This document shows, piece by piece, positions 1-7,163 of a stretch of DNA of 16,678 nt. The stretch's first letter is position 1, and each line of letters begins with the position of its first letter. The notes under the pieces are model-generated. The model was not told the DNA's origin, ran no database searches, and saw nothing but the letters and a program-made list of their open reading frames with translations. A program made the translations under genes and the position numbers. This stretch comes from Lachnospiraceae bacterium (GTDB lineage: Bacteria > Bacillota_A > Clostridia > Lachnospirales > Lachnospiraceae). The DNA lies in the NCBI GenBank assembly GCA_009911175.1, contig QXWX01000125.1, positions 1-16,678 of the forward strand. The letters are read 5' to 3'.

Positions 1-69
1 AAGATAGAAGGAAAAACTACTAATTTTTAGGAAATATGTACCTACTCTGGCCATCGCGCCAGCGATTTG

Positions 70-134
70 GTACAATTGTACGAATCGGGGCTTCTGTTCA
101 TGGCTTGACAGGCGGCGGACAGTAACGAATCGGG
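70..134. promoter_or_regulatory. 12-bp palindrome and 10-bp direct repeats upstream of the first gene
   Basis: Positions 70-81 read GTACAATTGTAC, a perfect 12-bp palindrome. The 10-mer ACGAATCGGG occurs at 80-89 and again at 125-134. TACAAT (71-76) inside the palindrome could serve as a -10 box, but no convincing -35 lies 17 bases upstream. This could be an operator or promoter region for the gene at 156, or chance. No known regulator site is recognised. Confidence 0.25.
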
Positions 135-155
135 AAAAGAAACGGGTGAGTTGTC

Positions 156-866
156 ATGGAAAACAAGATAGATATCTTTGAGATAGACATCGATGCACTG
201 ACTGCGAAGGACACGCTCAAAAGAATCGTACAGTTTATGGAAAGTGAAACGGTCAGCACCGTTGAGATTGTGACCCTGGAACTGCTGGTACAGGGGCAGG
301 ATGATCCAAAGTGGCGGGAGAAGATGCAGAAGATGGATCTGGTCCTGCCTGGGGAGAAGGAGATCCTGGAGGCTTCGGAGAAGGCGGCCGGGCTTTCGGA
401 GGGGGCTTCCCAGCTCAACGGACATTTGATGAAGGAGCTGGAAAAGCGGGTATTTTTAAAGATGTTCTTCAAGTATCTCCAGAGGACCCGGAAGAAGGTC
501 TTTCTTCTGGCGGAACAGGAGACGGACTTACTTCTTCTTCTGGAGAAGCTCCGAAGCTGCGCAAAAGGCTTTTTGCCGGCAGGACAGGCCGTACTGCCGG
601 ACGGAGGCAGGAAGGACAGTGTGATCAACGAGATCAACGGCGTGGAACCGGACTGCATCCTGTCCGTGCTTGGCTATCCGGAACAGGAGAATTTTATCTC
701 TGAGGCAAAGGCGCTTTTGAATGCGCGTGTCTGGATCGGCTGCAGCCTGTCTCTGCTGCAGGAGGACAGGAAAAAGAAACCTGCCGGGAAGCTGAAAAAG
801 TTTTTATTGAAACGAGCATTCATCCACCTGGTCGATCAACAGAAAAGCAGACACATAAAAGAATAG
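156..866 (+). CDS. divergent WecG/TagA/CpsF-like (GT26) protein, probably lacking normal catalytic residues
   Basis: This is a 236-residue soluble protein with a weak resemblance to the WecG/TagA/CpsF glycosyltransferases, which add N-acetylmannosamine-type sugars to lipid carriers in wall polymer synthesis. The order of elements fits: an N-terminal IDIDALTAKDTL stretch, a segment ending DLVLPGE (about 61-67), VFLLAE (115-120), and EPDCILSVLGYPEQENFI (164-181), which matches the family's DvllVglG-PkQE region. The DGxG motif expected after DLVL is replaced by PGEKE, and the downstream R-x-x-G-x-D element is not seen. The family tail that follows the second Rossmann-like half is also replaced by a Lys/Arg-rich end. 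I therefore expect a non-catalytic or repurposed member. The ATG at 156 is preceded by a modest GGTGAG site (145-150). It stands alone, and its role is unknown. Confidence 0.6.
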   Translation: MENKIDIFEIDIDALTAKDTLKRIVQFMESETVSTVEIVTLELLVQGQDDPKWREKMQKMDLVLPGEKEILEASEKAAGLSEGASQLNGHLMKELEKRVFLKMFFKYLQRTRKKVFLLAEQETDLLLLLEKLRSCAKGFLPAGQAVLPDGGRKDSVINEINGVEPDCILSVLGYPEQENFISEAKALLNARVWIGCSLSLLQEDRKKKPAGKLKKFLLKRAFIHLVDQQKSRHIKE

Positions 867-1138
867 GAAAAGGGCTGCCGTGAACACCGCGGGCGCCGGC
901 AGGAAAAAAAGGAAAAATCTGTAAATTCGGCAGAATGCATAATTACGATACAACGGCAAAAAATGAATTTTTTGTTAAATATATGGGGGAATGCATAAAT
1001 ATCATGGATTTCCTCTTTATTTTTTGGGCGTTTTGTATTAACATATATACGATATGTGTGTGTTCTTATTTGAAACAGGAGAACGGAATTTGTGAAAAAT
1101 GCACATGGACAAGTGGAGATGAGCGGAGGAGATAAATT
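867..1138 (+). promoter_or_regulatory. intergenic region with candidate promoter and repeated ATGCAT sites before the HTH regulator
   Basis: No gene is supported here. A hairpin can form between CTGCCG (875-880) and CGGCAG (897-902), but it lacks a following T-run. The 10-mer GAATGCATAA occurs at 933-942 and at 989-998, 56 bp apart. A weak sigma-A-like promoter, TTGTTA (972-977), 17-bp spacer, ATAAAT (995-1000), overlaps the second copy. An inverted repeat ACATAT/ATATGT lies at 1041-1046 and 1052-1057. These could be operators for the regulator encoded directly downstream. This is inference only. Confidence 0.3.
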
Positions 1139-2230
1139 ATGATAACGAATCAGGTGCTTCTGAATACGATTGAGGGTTTGAAGAGTATTTCCAGAATTGA
1201 TTTCTGTGTATTTGACACGGAAGCAAAGGTGCTGGCAAGTACATTTGGCGAGAGTAAAGATTTTGAGGATGCAATTTTATCATTTGGTGCTTCTCCGGCG
1301 GACAGCCAGGTGATCCAGGGCTGCCAGTTTTTCAAGATTTTCGACGAGCAGCAGCTGGAATATATCCTGCTGGCAGGCGGGGAGAGCGATGACGCCTATA
1401 TGGTGGGCAAGATCGCCGCGTTCCAGATCCAGAATCTCCTGGTGGCATATAAAGAGCGGTTTGACAAGGATAATTTTATAAAAAATCTGCTGATGGATAA
1501 TCTGCTTCTGGTGGACATTTATAACCGCGCCAAAAAATTACATATTGACACAGAAGTAAAACGTGTTATCTTTATTATTGAGACTTCGCACGAGAAGGAC
1601 AGCGCTGCCCTGGATAATGTGCGCAACCTTCTGGGCGGAAAGGCAAAGGATTTTGTTACGGCTGTGGATGAGAGGAATATCATCGTCGTAAAGGAGTTGT
1701 CTGAGAAGGACGGCAGCAGGGAGCTTGCCAGGATGGCAAAGGAAATGCTGACGATCCTGCGGGAGGACAGCGGAGATGAGCAGATGCATATTGCCTACGG
1801 TACGGTCGTGAACGATATCAAGGAAGTCTCCAAGTCTTACAAAGAGGCAAAGCTGGCGCTGGATGTGGGTAAGATATTTTATGTGGAGAAGGATATTGTG
1901 GCATACAGCAGCCTGGGGATCGGGCGTCTGATCTATCAGCTTCCGCTTCCGCTGTGCAAGATGTTCATAAAAGAGATTTTCGAAGGGAAGTCTCCGGATG
2001 AATTTGATGAAGAGACGCTTGCGACGATCAATAAATTTTTTGAGAACAGCCTGAATGTATCAGAGACGTCCAGGCAGCTTTATATCCACAGAAATACTCT
2101 GGTTTACCGGCTTGATAAGCTGCAGAAGAGTACAGGGCTGGATCTGCGCGTGTTTGAGGACGCAATTACATTCAAGATCGCGCTGATGGTCGTGAAGTAC
2201 ATGAAGTATATGGAAACACTGGAGTATTAG
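1139..2230 (+). CDS. PucR/CdaR-type helix-turn-helix transcriptional regulator
   Basis: This 363-residue cytoplasmic regulator has its DNA-binding domain at the C-terminus. Residues about 294-352 (LNVSETSRQLYIHRNTLVYR and the following DKLQKSTGLDLR) are the typical HTH_30 domain of the PucR/CdaR family. The middle, about 215-250, resembles the degenerate GGDEF-like module of CdaR proteins (IAYGTVVNDIKEVSKSYKEA). The first 110 residues could be a small sensory domain with DFCVFDTEAKVLAS, but I do not recognise the classical sugar-diacid domain, so the effector is unknown. A strong GGAGGAGA site (1125-1132) sits 6 bp before the ATG. The gene lies 59 bp upstream of ftsE in the same direction, with only a small hairpin (CGGAC 2246-2250, GTCCG 2258-2262) between. 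Co-transcription with the division genes is possible. Confidence 0.85.
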   Translation: MITNQVLLNTIEGLKSISRIDFCVFDTEAKVLASTFGESKDFEDAILSFGASPADSQVIQGCQFFKIFDEQQLEYILLAGGESDDAYMVGKIAAFQIQNLLVAYKERFDKDNFIKNLLMDNLLLVDIYNRAKKLHIDTEVKRVIFIIETSHEKDSAALDNVRNLLGGKAKDFVTAVDERNIIVVKELSEKDGSRELARMAKEMLTILREDSGDEQMHIAYGTVVNDIKEVSKSYKEAKLALDVGKIFYVEKDIVAYSSLGIGRLIYQLPLPLCKMFIKEIFEGKSPDEFDEETLATINKFFENSLNVSETSRQLYIHRNTLVYRLDKLQKSTGLDLRVFEDAITFKIALMVVKYMKYMETLEY

Positions 2231-2289
2231 AAACAGCCGGCGAGGCGGACAAAGTACGTCCGATAAAGTATGGTGTTCAGGAGGAGCAT

Positions 2290-2976
2290 ATGATTGAACT
2301 AAAGAACGTAACGAAGGAATACACAAAGGGCAATGCCGCCCTCAATGGAGTATCCGTCAAGATTGAAAAGGGTGAATTTGTTTTCATTGTAGGAGACAGC
2401 GGATCAGGCAAGTCTACATTGATCCGTCTGATCATGAAGGAACTGGATCCGACAGAGGGGACGATCATCGTCAATGGCCGGAACCTGAACCGAATGAAGC
2501 ATCGGCACATTGCGAAGTACCGAAGAGGGCTGGGCGTGGTATTCCAGGATTTCCGCCTGTTAAAGGACCGGAATATCTATGAAAATATCGCGTTTGCCCT
2601 GCGTGTTACCGAGACGCCGACCAGAGTGATCAAAAAGAAGGTTCCTGCCGCGCTTTCACTGGTAGGGCTTGCCCAGAAGTACAAATCCCATCCCAAGGAA
2701 TTATCGGGCGGGGAGCAGCAGCGTGTGGCGATCGCGAGGGCGATCGTGAACGAGCCGGCGATCCTGCTGGCCGATGAGCCGACTGGTAACCTGGATCCGA
2801 CCAATTCCTGGGAGATCATGAGCCTTCTGAAGGAGGCCAATGAGAGGGGGACTACGGTTCTTGTGGTAACACATAACCAGGAGATCGTTAACGAGATGAA
2901 TGAACGGGTGATCACCATGAAGCATGGCGTGATCGTCAGTGATGAACAAAAAGGTGGGTATATAGATGAGGATTAG
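2290..2976 (+). CDS. ftsE: cell division ATP-binding protein FtsE
   Basis: FtsE is the ATPase of the FtsEX complex, which sits on the inner face of the membrane and drives conformational signalling to peptidoglycan hydrolases outside. The protein has 228 residues, the usual FtsE length. Walker [10 protein letters not shown] is at 35-43, the ABC signature LSGGEQQR at 138-145, and Walker B with catalytic Glu ([12 protein letters not shown]) from 158 with D162 and E163. An H-loop histidine is seen in VVTHNQE. The FtsE-typical stretch VFQDFRLL is also present. The ATG follows an AGGAGGAG site (2279-2286). Its end overlaps ftsX by 11 bp, as expected for translational coupling of the two subunits. 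Confidence 0.97.
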   Translation: MIELKNVTKEYTKGNAALNGVSVKIEKGEFVFIVGDSGSGKSTLIRLIMKELDPTEGTIIVNGRNLNRMKHRHIAKYRRGLGVVFQDFRLLKDRNIYENIAFALRVTETPTRVIKKKVPAALSLVGLAQKYKSHPKELSGGEQQRVAIARAIVNEPAILLADEPTGNLDPTNSWEIMSLLKEANERGTTVLVVTHNQEIVNEMNERVITMKHGVIVSDEQKGGYIDED

Positions 2977-3922
2977 TACGATAGGATATGTGATAAAACA
3001 AGGGGTTAAGAATATCGGAAGGAACATGATGTTTTCACTCGCGTCTATTGCCACGATGTCTGCTTGTATTTTTTTGTTTGGACTGTTTTTTTCGATATTA
3101 TTCAACTTTCAGTATATTATCAAGAGCGCGGAAGAAGGGGTAGCGATCACCGTATTCTTTGAAGACGGCATTACCCAGGCGCAGATTGACAATATCGGAC
3201 AGGCGTTGAGAGGGAGAGACGATGTGTCCGACGTGAAGTATGTATCTGCGGATGATGCGTGGGAAGAGTTCAGAACCAAGTATTTCGGAGAGAATGAGGA
3301 ACTTGCGGACGGCTTCCGCAATGACAATCCTCTGGCAAATTCCAGCAACTACGAGGTTTATATGAAGACGCTGGATGACGACAAGGATATCACCCTGATG
3401 GGCGGCGGCAAATCGCTTTCCTCTACCCAGCAGGATCTGGTAAGGTTCGCGGGAAGCCTGGACGGAGTACGAAGCGTGAAGAAGTCCGACCTGGTTGCGA
3501 ATATGCTCTCCAGTGTGAATGTGCTGGTGGCGTACATTTCCGTCGCGATTATCCTGCTGCTGTTCGGAGTTTCCATTTTCCTGATCAGCAACACGGTTGC
3601 CATGGGTATCACGGTTCGGAAGGAAGAGATCGCGATCATGAAATATATCGGCGCCAAGGACTTCGTGGTCCGTTCCCCGTTCGTGATCGAAGGTCTGATC
3701 ATCGGACTGGTAGGAGCGGTGCTGCCGCTTGCGCTTCTGTATGTGCTTTATGGAAGGGCAGTTGCATATATTATGGAGAAGTTCAGTATATTGACGAATA
3801 TTATCGACTTCCTCCCTGTGATCACCGTATACCGCTATCTGCTGCCCATCGGACTGGGGCTCGGAGTAGGAATCGGTTTCCTTGGAAGTTACTTTACCGT
3901 ACGCAAGCATCTGAAGGTCTGA
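2966..3922 (+). CDS. ftsX: cell division protein FtsX, permease-like subunit
   Basis: FtsX is the membrane partner of FtsE. The 318 residues show the family layout: a short cytoplasmic N-terminus, TM1 about 21-45, a large extracellular loop about 46-184, TM2 about 186-209, TM3 about 240-262 and TM4 about 291-311. The loop carries the region that in other bacteria contacts wall-hydrolase partners, and here it includes a Gly/Ser-rich patch ([14 protein letters not shown]). The cytoplasmic segment between TM2 and TM3 has the conserved [13 protein letters not shown], typical of FtsX coupling helices. The gene starts inside the end of ftsE. Downstream is a structured non-coding insert and then an M23 peptidase, which I infer to be the extracellular partner. 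Confidence 0.96.
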   Translation: MRISTIGYVIKQGVKNIGRNMMFSLASIATMSACIFLFGLFFSILFNFQYIIKSAEEGVAITVFFEDGITQAQIDNIGQALRGRDDVSDVKYVSADDAWEEFRTKYFGENEELADGFRNDNPLANSSNYEVYMKTLDDDKDITLMGGGKSLSSTQQDLVRFAGSLDGVRSVKKSDLVANMLSSVNVLVAYISVAIILLLFGVSIFLISNTVAMGITVRKEEIAIMKYIGAKDFVVRSPFVIEGLIIGLVGAVLPLALLYVLYGRAVAYIMEKFSILTNIIDFLPVITVYRYLLPIGLGLGVGIGFLGSYFTVRKHLKV

Positions 3923-3923
3923 A

Positions 3924-4120
3924 GTTACGATTCATGGTGCCACGCAGCCACGCGGCGAGCGCGCGGCACTGTGGTTACTGCTCACACGGTGTCGTGCGCT
4001 TGCTGCGCGGCATCCGGCCAATTCAGTGATGGGGCGGACATCCAGTCCCACGCCGGCAGGCGACTTTTCAATGGGCTGTATGCGTTACAGTTTGCGGCCG
4101 GTCAGGCCGTGAACCGTAAC
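3924..4120. repeat. structured intergenic insert with two large stem-loops and end inverted repeats
   Basis: The space between ftsX and the M23 gene is unusually structured and GC-rich at its left side. Bases 3947-3969 pair with 3989-4011 over 23 positions: 18 Watson-Crick matches, four G-U pairs in RNA and one A-C mismatch, with a 19-base loop. Bases 4084-4099 pair with 4105-4120 over 16 positions, with two G-U pairs, one mismatch and the loop GGTCA. The outer ends also match inverted: GTTACGATTCATGG (3924-3937) against CCGTGAACCGTAAC (4107-4120), 12 of 14. The C-to-T pattern of differences suggests selection for, or history of, a folded transcript. I do not recognise a named family. It may be a small dispersed palindromic element or a regulatory RNA leader for the gene at 4163. 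Confidence 0.6.
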
Positions 4121-4162
4121 CACTGTGTGATCTCAAAAGATGTAAATGATAAGGTGGGTTGT

Positions 4163-5332
4163 ATGAAAAAATGTAAGAGGAGTATAATAAGTGGGGTACT
4201 TGCAGTCGCGCTGTGCATGGGACCAGTGACAAATGTACATGCGACTACGATTGAAGAAGCACAGGAAAAGGCGGATCAGCTTGATGAAGAGAAGGAAGCT
4301 GCGGAGGCAGAGAAGAATGCGCTGACGGAACAGTTGAATCAGATCATCGGGGAGATGAACGTGGCGCAGGAAAAGCTGGCGCAAAAGCAGGAAGAGATCA
4401 GGCAGGCCGAGGATGATCTTGTGAAGGCGAAGGTAGATGAAAATACACAATACCAAAGCATGAAAAAACGTATTCGTTTCATGTATGAGGTGGGAAATAC
4501 CCAGTTCATTGAGGTCTTGCTGAACAGCCAGAATATGGGGGAATTTCTGAATAATGTGGAGTATGTCAACCAGCTTTCCGAATACGACAGGGATAAGCTG
4601 GTGGATTTCCAGAATATATGCAGAGAAGTCGAAGAAAAGGAAAAGGCCCTGCAGGAAGAATACGTGGTCCTGAGAAATCTTCAGGATGCCCTGATCGCAA
4701 AGCAGGCAGAAGTTGAGCAGTTACTGGAAGATAAGAATCTGCAGATTGCGGACCTGGAAGGACAGATCGGTGAAAACGCAGCCCTTCTGGAGGAATTGAT
4801 CCGGCAGGCGGAGGAAGAGAAGAGGAAGCAAGAGGAACAGGCAGCGGCGGCCGCGGCTGCAGCGGCAGCGGCGAAGGCAGCAGAAGAAGCGGCGGCAGCG
4901 GCGGGTTTGGGCGGAGGAAGCACCTACATTCCGAGCACCGATGTTGTGATAAGCGGAAACGGGCAGCTTACGAATCCATGTCCCAGCGGATCCGTTTCCA
5001 GTACCTTCGGATACCGGACATTCGACAACTCCTTCCACAACGGACTGGATCTTGCGGCGTCAAGCGGGGCGCCTACATATGCGGCTGATTCGGGAACCGT
5101 GCTGATTGCGGGATGGAGCGACAGCGCGGGAAACTGGGTCGTCATAGATCACGGCAATGGAATGGTGACAAAGTATATGCATCATTCCGCACTGGCAGTG
5201 ACTGCCGGGCAGTCGGTGAGCAAGGGACAGCAGGTCGGATATGTGGGTTCTACCGGGTATTCCAGCGGTCCGCACCTCCATTTTCAGGTGGAGATGAACG
5301 GATCCCCTGTAAACCCGCAGATATATTTGTAA
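4163..5332 (+). CDS. secreted coiled-coil M23 (LytM-type) peptidoglycan endopeptidase, likely FtsEX partner
   Basis: This 389-residue exported protein has a signal peptide at 1-27 (MKKCKRSII, hydrophobic core, VHA cleavage) and a long charged coiled coil at about 28-226. An Ala-rich linker at about 227-250 leads to a C-terminal LytM/M23 domain from about 275 to 389. The zinc and catalytic residues of active M23 enzymes are all present: H292 and D296 in HNGLD, H340/H341 in YMHHS, and H371 and H373 in HLHF. It should cleave peptide bridges in peptidoglycan. The architecture is EnvC-like, but E. coli EnvC is a non-catalytic activator, whereas this protein looks enzymatically intact. The coiled coil would be the part gripped by FtsX, which is encoded just upstream. 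I chose the ATG at 4163 because it starts a proper signal peptide after AAGGTGGG (4151-4158). The open frame reaching back to 3971 runs through the structured insert. Confidence 0.92.
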   Translation: MKKCKRSIISGVLAVALCMGPVTNVHATTIEEAQEKADQLDEEKEAAEAEKNALTEQLNQIIGEMNVAQEKLAQKQEEIRQAEDDLVKAKVDENTQYQSMKKRIRFMYEVGNTQFIEVLLNSQNMGEFLNNVEYVNQLSEYDRDKLVDFQNICREVEEKEKALQEEYVVLRNLQDALIAKQAEVEQLLEDKNLQIADLEGQIGENAALLEELIRQAEEEKRKQEEQAAAAAAAAAAAKAAEEAAAAAGLGGGSTYIPSTDVVISGNGQLTNPCPSGSVSSTFGYRTFDNSFHNGLDLAASSGAPTYAADSGTVLIAGWSDSAGNWVVIDHGNGMVTKYMHHSALAVTAGQSVSKGQQVGYVGSTGYSSGPHLHFQVEMNGSPVNPQIYL

Positions 5333-5436
5333 AATTATTCCAGATGCGCAGGCGGAAAGAATTGAAAATGATTTCAAACGGCGGATAGGACTGTGTTCTG
5401 CTGCTTTGATCACAGCAAAAAGACATGGAGCGGAGA

Positions 5437-6642
5437 ATGAACGAAAAGTATAGATTTTTAAAAGGGGCGCTGTGCGGCGCCCTTGCTATGTTATGTATTA
5501 TGACGGCCGTAAGCGGGATTAAAAAGACGGTGGTCAGCGCTGTGCCCCAGCTCTCGGTGATGAAGGAGGAGAGCGGGGACGGGAAGTTTTCGGAGGAAAA
5601 GCTGAAACGGATCCGGGCAGTGATCGACAGTGTCTATCTCCGGGAGGACGAGATTGATGAAGCGGCCCTTACGGAGGGCATGTATGAAGGATATGTGCGC
5701 GCCCTGGGAGATCCGTATTCCGTCTATTTTACGGAAGAGGAGGCTAAGGAACTGGTACAGGGAATCTCCGGGGAATACTCGGGGGTCGGAGCAGTGCTTT
5801 CCCAGAGCTATGAGACAAAAGCAGTGACGATTACCAATGTGTTCCGGGATTCTCCGGCGGAAAAGGCCGGCGTCAAGTCCGGTGATATTCTCTATCAGGT
5901 GGATGAGCATGAGATCACGGATGAAGACCTGAATCAGGTGGTCGCCTGGATCAAAGGGGAGGAGGGAACCGAAGTGACCCTCCATGTGATCCGGGATTCC
6001 GAAGAACTGGAACTGATCGCAGTACGCGGTATTGTGGAAGCGCAGACCGTGGAGTATGAGATGAAAGATTCCCAGGTAGGATATATCCGGGTGACGGAAT
6101 TTGACAAGGTTACTCTTGAGCAGTTCCGTGAGGCGCTGGATGAATTGGACAGTCAGGGAATGCAGGGACTGGTGATTGATCTGCGGAGCAATCCCGGAGG
6201 GGATCTGGATACGGTTCTGGATATGCTGAGGCTGATCCTTCCGAAGGGGACCATCGTGTCCACGGAGGATAGAGAGGGCGAGGCCGAGGAGTATATCTGT
6301 GACGGCAAGCAGGAATTTCAACGTCCGCTGGCTGTCCTGGTGAACGGATACAGTGCCAGCGCGTCTGAGATCTTCTCGGGTGCGGTACAGGATTATAAAA
6401 AAGGGAAGATCGTAGGGACGACCACTTACGGAAAAGGGGTGGTCCAGGAGGTCATCAGTCTTTTGGACGGATCCTATATCAAGCTCACTACGTCCGAGTA
6501 TTTTCTGCCTTCCGGGAGAAGCATCAACGAAGTGGGGATCGTCCCGGATGTGGAAGTAGAATATGAGCGGGACGAGGAGAATGAGGATGCGGATAACCAG
6601 CTCGACAAGGCTCTGGAAGTGGTCCGAAAGGAGCTGGAATGA
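5437..6642 (+). CDS. S41 family C-terminal processing peptidase with PDZ domain (CtpA/CtpB type)
   Basis: This 401-residue serine protease is anchored by an N-terminal hydrophobic helix (about 8-27), with its body outside the membrane. A PDZ domain occupies about 112-195 (YSGVGAVLSQ and SPAEKAGVKSGDILYQVD) and the S41 catalytic core about 214-345. The Ser-Lys-Gln triad is visible as S308 in YSASASE, K333 in TYGKG and Q337. The 25 and 4 residue spacings equal those of B. subtilis CtpB (S309, K334, Q338). Such enzymes trim the C-termini of exported proteins; the substrate here is unknown. Placement after ftsEX and an M23 hydrolase suggests a role in wall remodelling, and B. subtilis ctpB is also near ftsEX. 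I prefer the ATG at 5437 over the one at 5425 because GGAG (5427-5430) precedes the former and nothing suitable precedes the latter. Confidence 0.93.
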   Translation: MNEKYRFLKGALCGALAMLCIMTAVSGIKKTVVSAVPQLSVMKEESGDGKFSEEKLKRIRAVIDSVYLREDEIDEAALTEGMYEGYVRALGDPYSVYFTEEEAKELVQGISGEYSGVGAVLSQSYETKAVTITNVFRDSPAEKAGVKSGDILYQVDEHEITDEDLNQVVAWIKGEEGTEVTLHVIRDSEELELIAVRGIVEAQTVEYEMKDSQVGYIRVTEFDKVTLEQFREALDELDSQGMQGLVIDLRSNPGGDLDTVLDMLRLILPKGTIVSTEDREGEAEEYICDGKQEFQRPLAVLVNGYSASASEIFSGAVQDYKKGKIVGTTTYGKGVVQEVISLLDGSYIKLTTSEYFLPSGRSINEVGIVPDVEVEYERDEENEDADNQLDKALEVVRKELE

Positions 6643-6696
6643 GATATTTTCAGATGTGCGGCTTCATTAGCGGGCATAAGAGTGTGACAGCACGGC

Positions 6697-6734
6697 TTTT
6701 TCGAATGAATGAGCTAGTTGGAAATTTCGAAAAA
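6697..6734. repeat. 9-bp inverted repeat upstream of the T-box promoter
   Basis: TTTTTCGAA (6697-6705) is the exact reverse complement of TTCGAAAAA (6726-6734), with 20 bases between. The right arm ends 6 bp before the -35 box of the downstream promoter. It has no T-run after it on the + strand, so it is a poor terminator for the S41 gene. It might be an upstream promoter element or a regulator site, or an AT-rich coincidence. Confidence 0.35.
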
Positions 6735-6740
6735 AAGACC

Positions 6741-6769
6741 TTGCAAAGGAGAAAAGATTGTGCTATCAT
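6741..6769 (+). promoter_or_regulatory. sigma-A-type promoter of the aspS-gatCAB T-box operon
   Basis: TTGCAA (6741-6746) and TATCAT (6764-6769) are separated by exactly 17 bp, one mismatch each in -35 and -10 from TTGACA and TATAAT. Transcription would begin near 6776, just ahead of the T-box leader that starts with its Stem I region, which supports the assignment. Confidence 0.75.
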
Positions 6770-6776
6770 TGAAAAA

Positions 6777-7126
6777 TAATTTTAGCGCAATGAAGTGCGA
6801 AATTAGCAAAGGCAGAGAACAAGACTCTGATCATCAGAACCTGACAGGAAAGCGGCGTCACCGACTGAGAGCGCCAGACAGGGAAGACGGTCAGGAGCTG
6901 CCGCGGATGAGATTGATTCCGGCGGCTCCGTAAGGGAACACTTGGGAGCTGACCGGCTGAAGGAAGAGTAGGCCGGTACGCGGGGCAGGCGTTATATGCA
7001 TTGTTGAGAGGGATAGTTCTGAGCTGCAAGGGGGCAGGCAGGACTGTTCAATGCGGGTGGTACCGCGGATTTTATATCGAAATAAATTCCGTCCCGGGAT
7101 GCGCAGATGGCATCCCGGGACTTTTT
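6777..7126 (+). promoter_or_regulatory. T-box riboswitch leader, specifier probably GAC (Asp)
   Basis: This is a transcriptional T-box leader controlling aspS and the genes behind it. The T-box core GGTGGTACCGCG lies at 7056-7067, with TGGT (7058-7061) available to pair with an uncharged tRNA 3' end. Stem I can be drawn: GGCAG (6811-6815) with CTGCC (6898-6902) at the base, CCTGAC (6840-6845) with GTCAGG (6890-6895) above it, and an apical hairpin GGCG/CGCC around ACCGACTGAGA. On the 3' side of the internal loop between these helices lies GAA followed by GAC (6886-6888), the position where T-box specifiers sit. GAC is an Asp codon, matching aspS downstream. A further hairpin ACCGGC (6952-6957) / GCCGGT (6972-6977) encloses AAGGAAGAGTA, as in Stem III. 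Uncharged tRNA(Asp) would favour read-through. The Stem I fold is hand-drawn and the 5' insert at 6816-6839 is unresolved. Confidence 0.93.
7091..7126 (+). terminator. T-box-controlled intrinsic terminator
   Basis: A perfect 12-bp stem forms between GTCCCGGGATGC (7091-7102) and GCATCCCGGGAC (7110-7121), with a 7-base loop, followed by five T residues (7122-7126). It lies 24 bases after the T-box core and 37 bases before aspS. It is therefore the conditional terminator of the leader. Confidence 0.95.
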
Positions 7127-7163
7127 GCGTGATCCGTAGCAGGAATGAAAGGAGAGAAAGAGC

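Noticed and set aside
875..902. CTGCCG/CGGCAG hairpin as a terminator of the first gene
   Set aside because: The stem is followed by A-rich sequence and not a T-run, and the loop is long.
935..1135. 66-codon + strand frame with a hydrophobic middle
   Set aside because: There is no ribosome site before its ATG, its composition is odd and Cys-rich, and it overlaps the likely promoter/operator region of the regulator.
3971..4162. Upstream extension of the M23 gene to a GTG at 3971
   Set aside because: It runs through the structured insert and encodes a Cys/His-rich stretch unlike the family. A proper signal peptide and ribosome site start at 4163.
4841..4905. GC-rich Ala-codon tract in the M23 gene as a mobile or satellite repeat
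   Set aside because: It encodes an Ala-rich linker between the coiled coil and the LytM domain, common in this protein type, and the frame is intact.
6815..6820. GAGAAC, containing overlapping GAA/AAC, as a dual Glu/Asn specifier
   Set aside because: It lies on the 5' side of Stem I, before the apical hairpin, whereas specifiers sit on the 3' side of the internal loop. GAC at 6886-6888 fits better.
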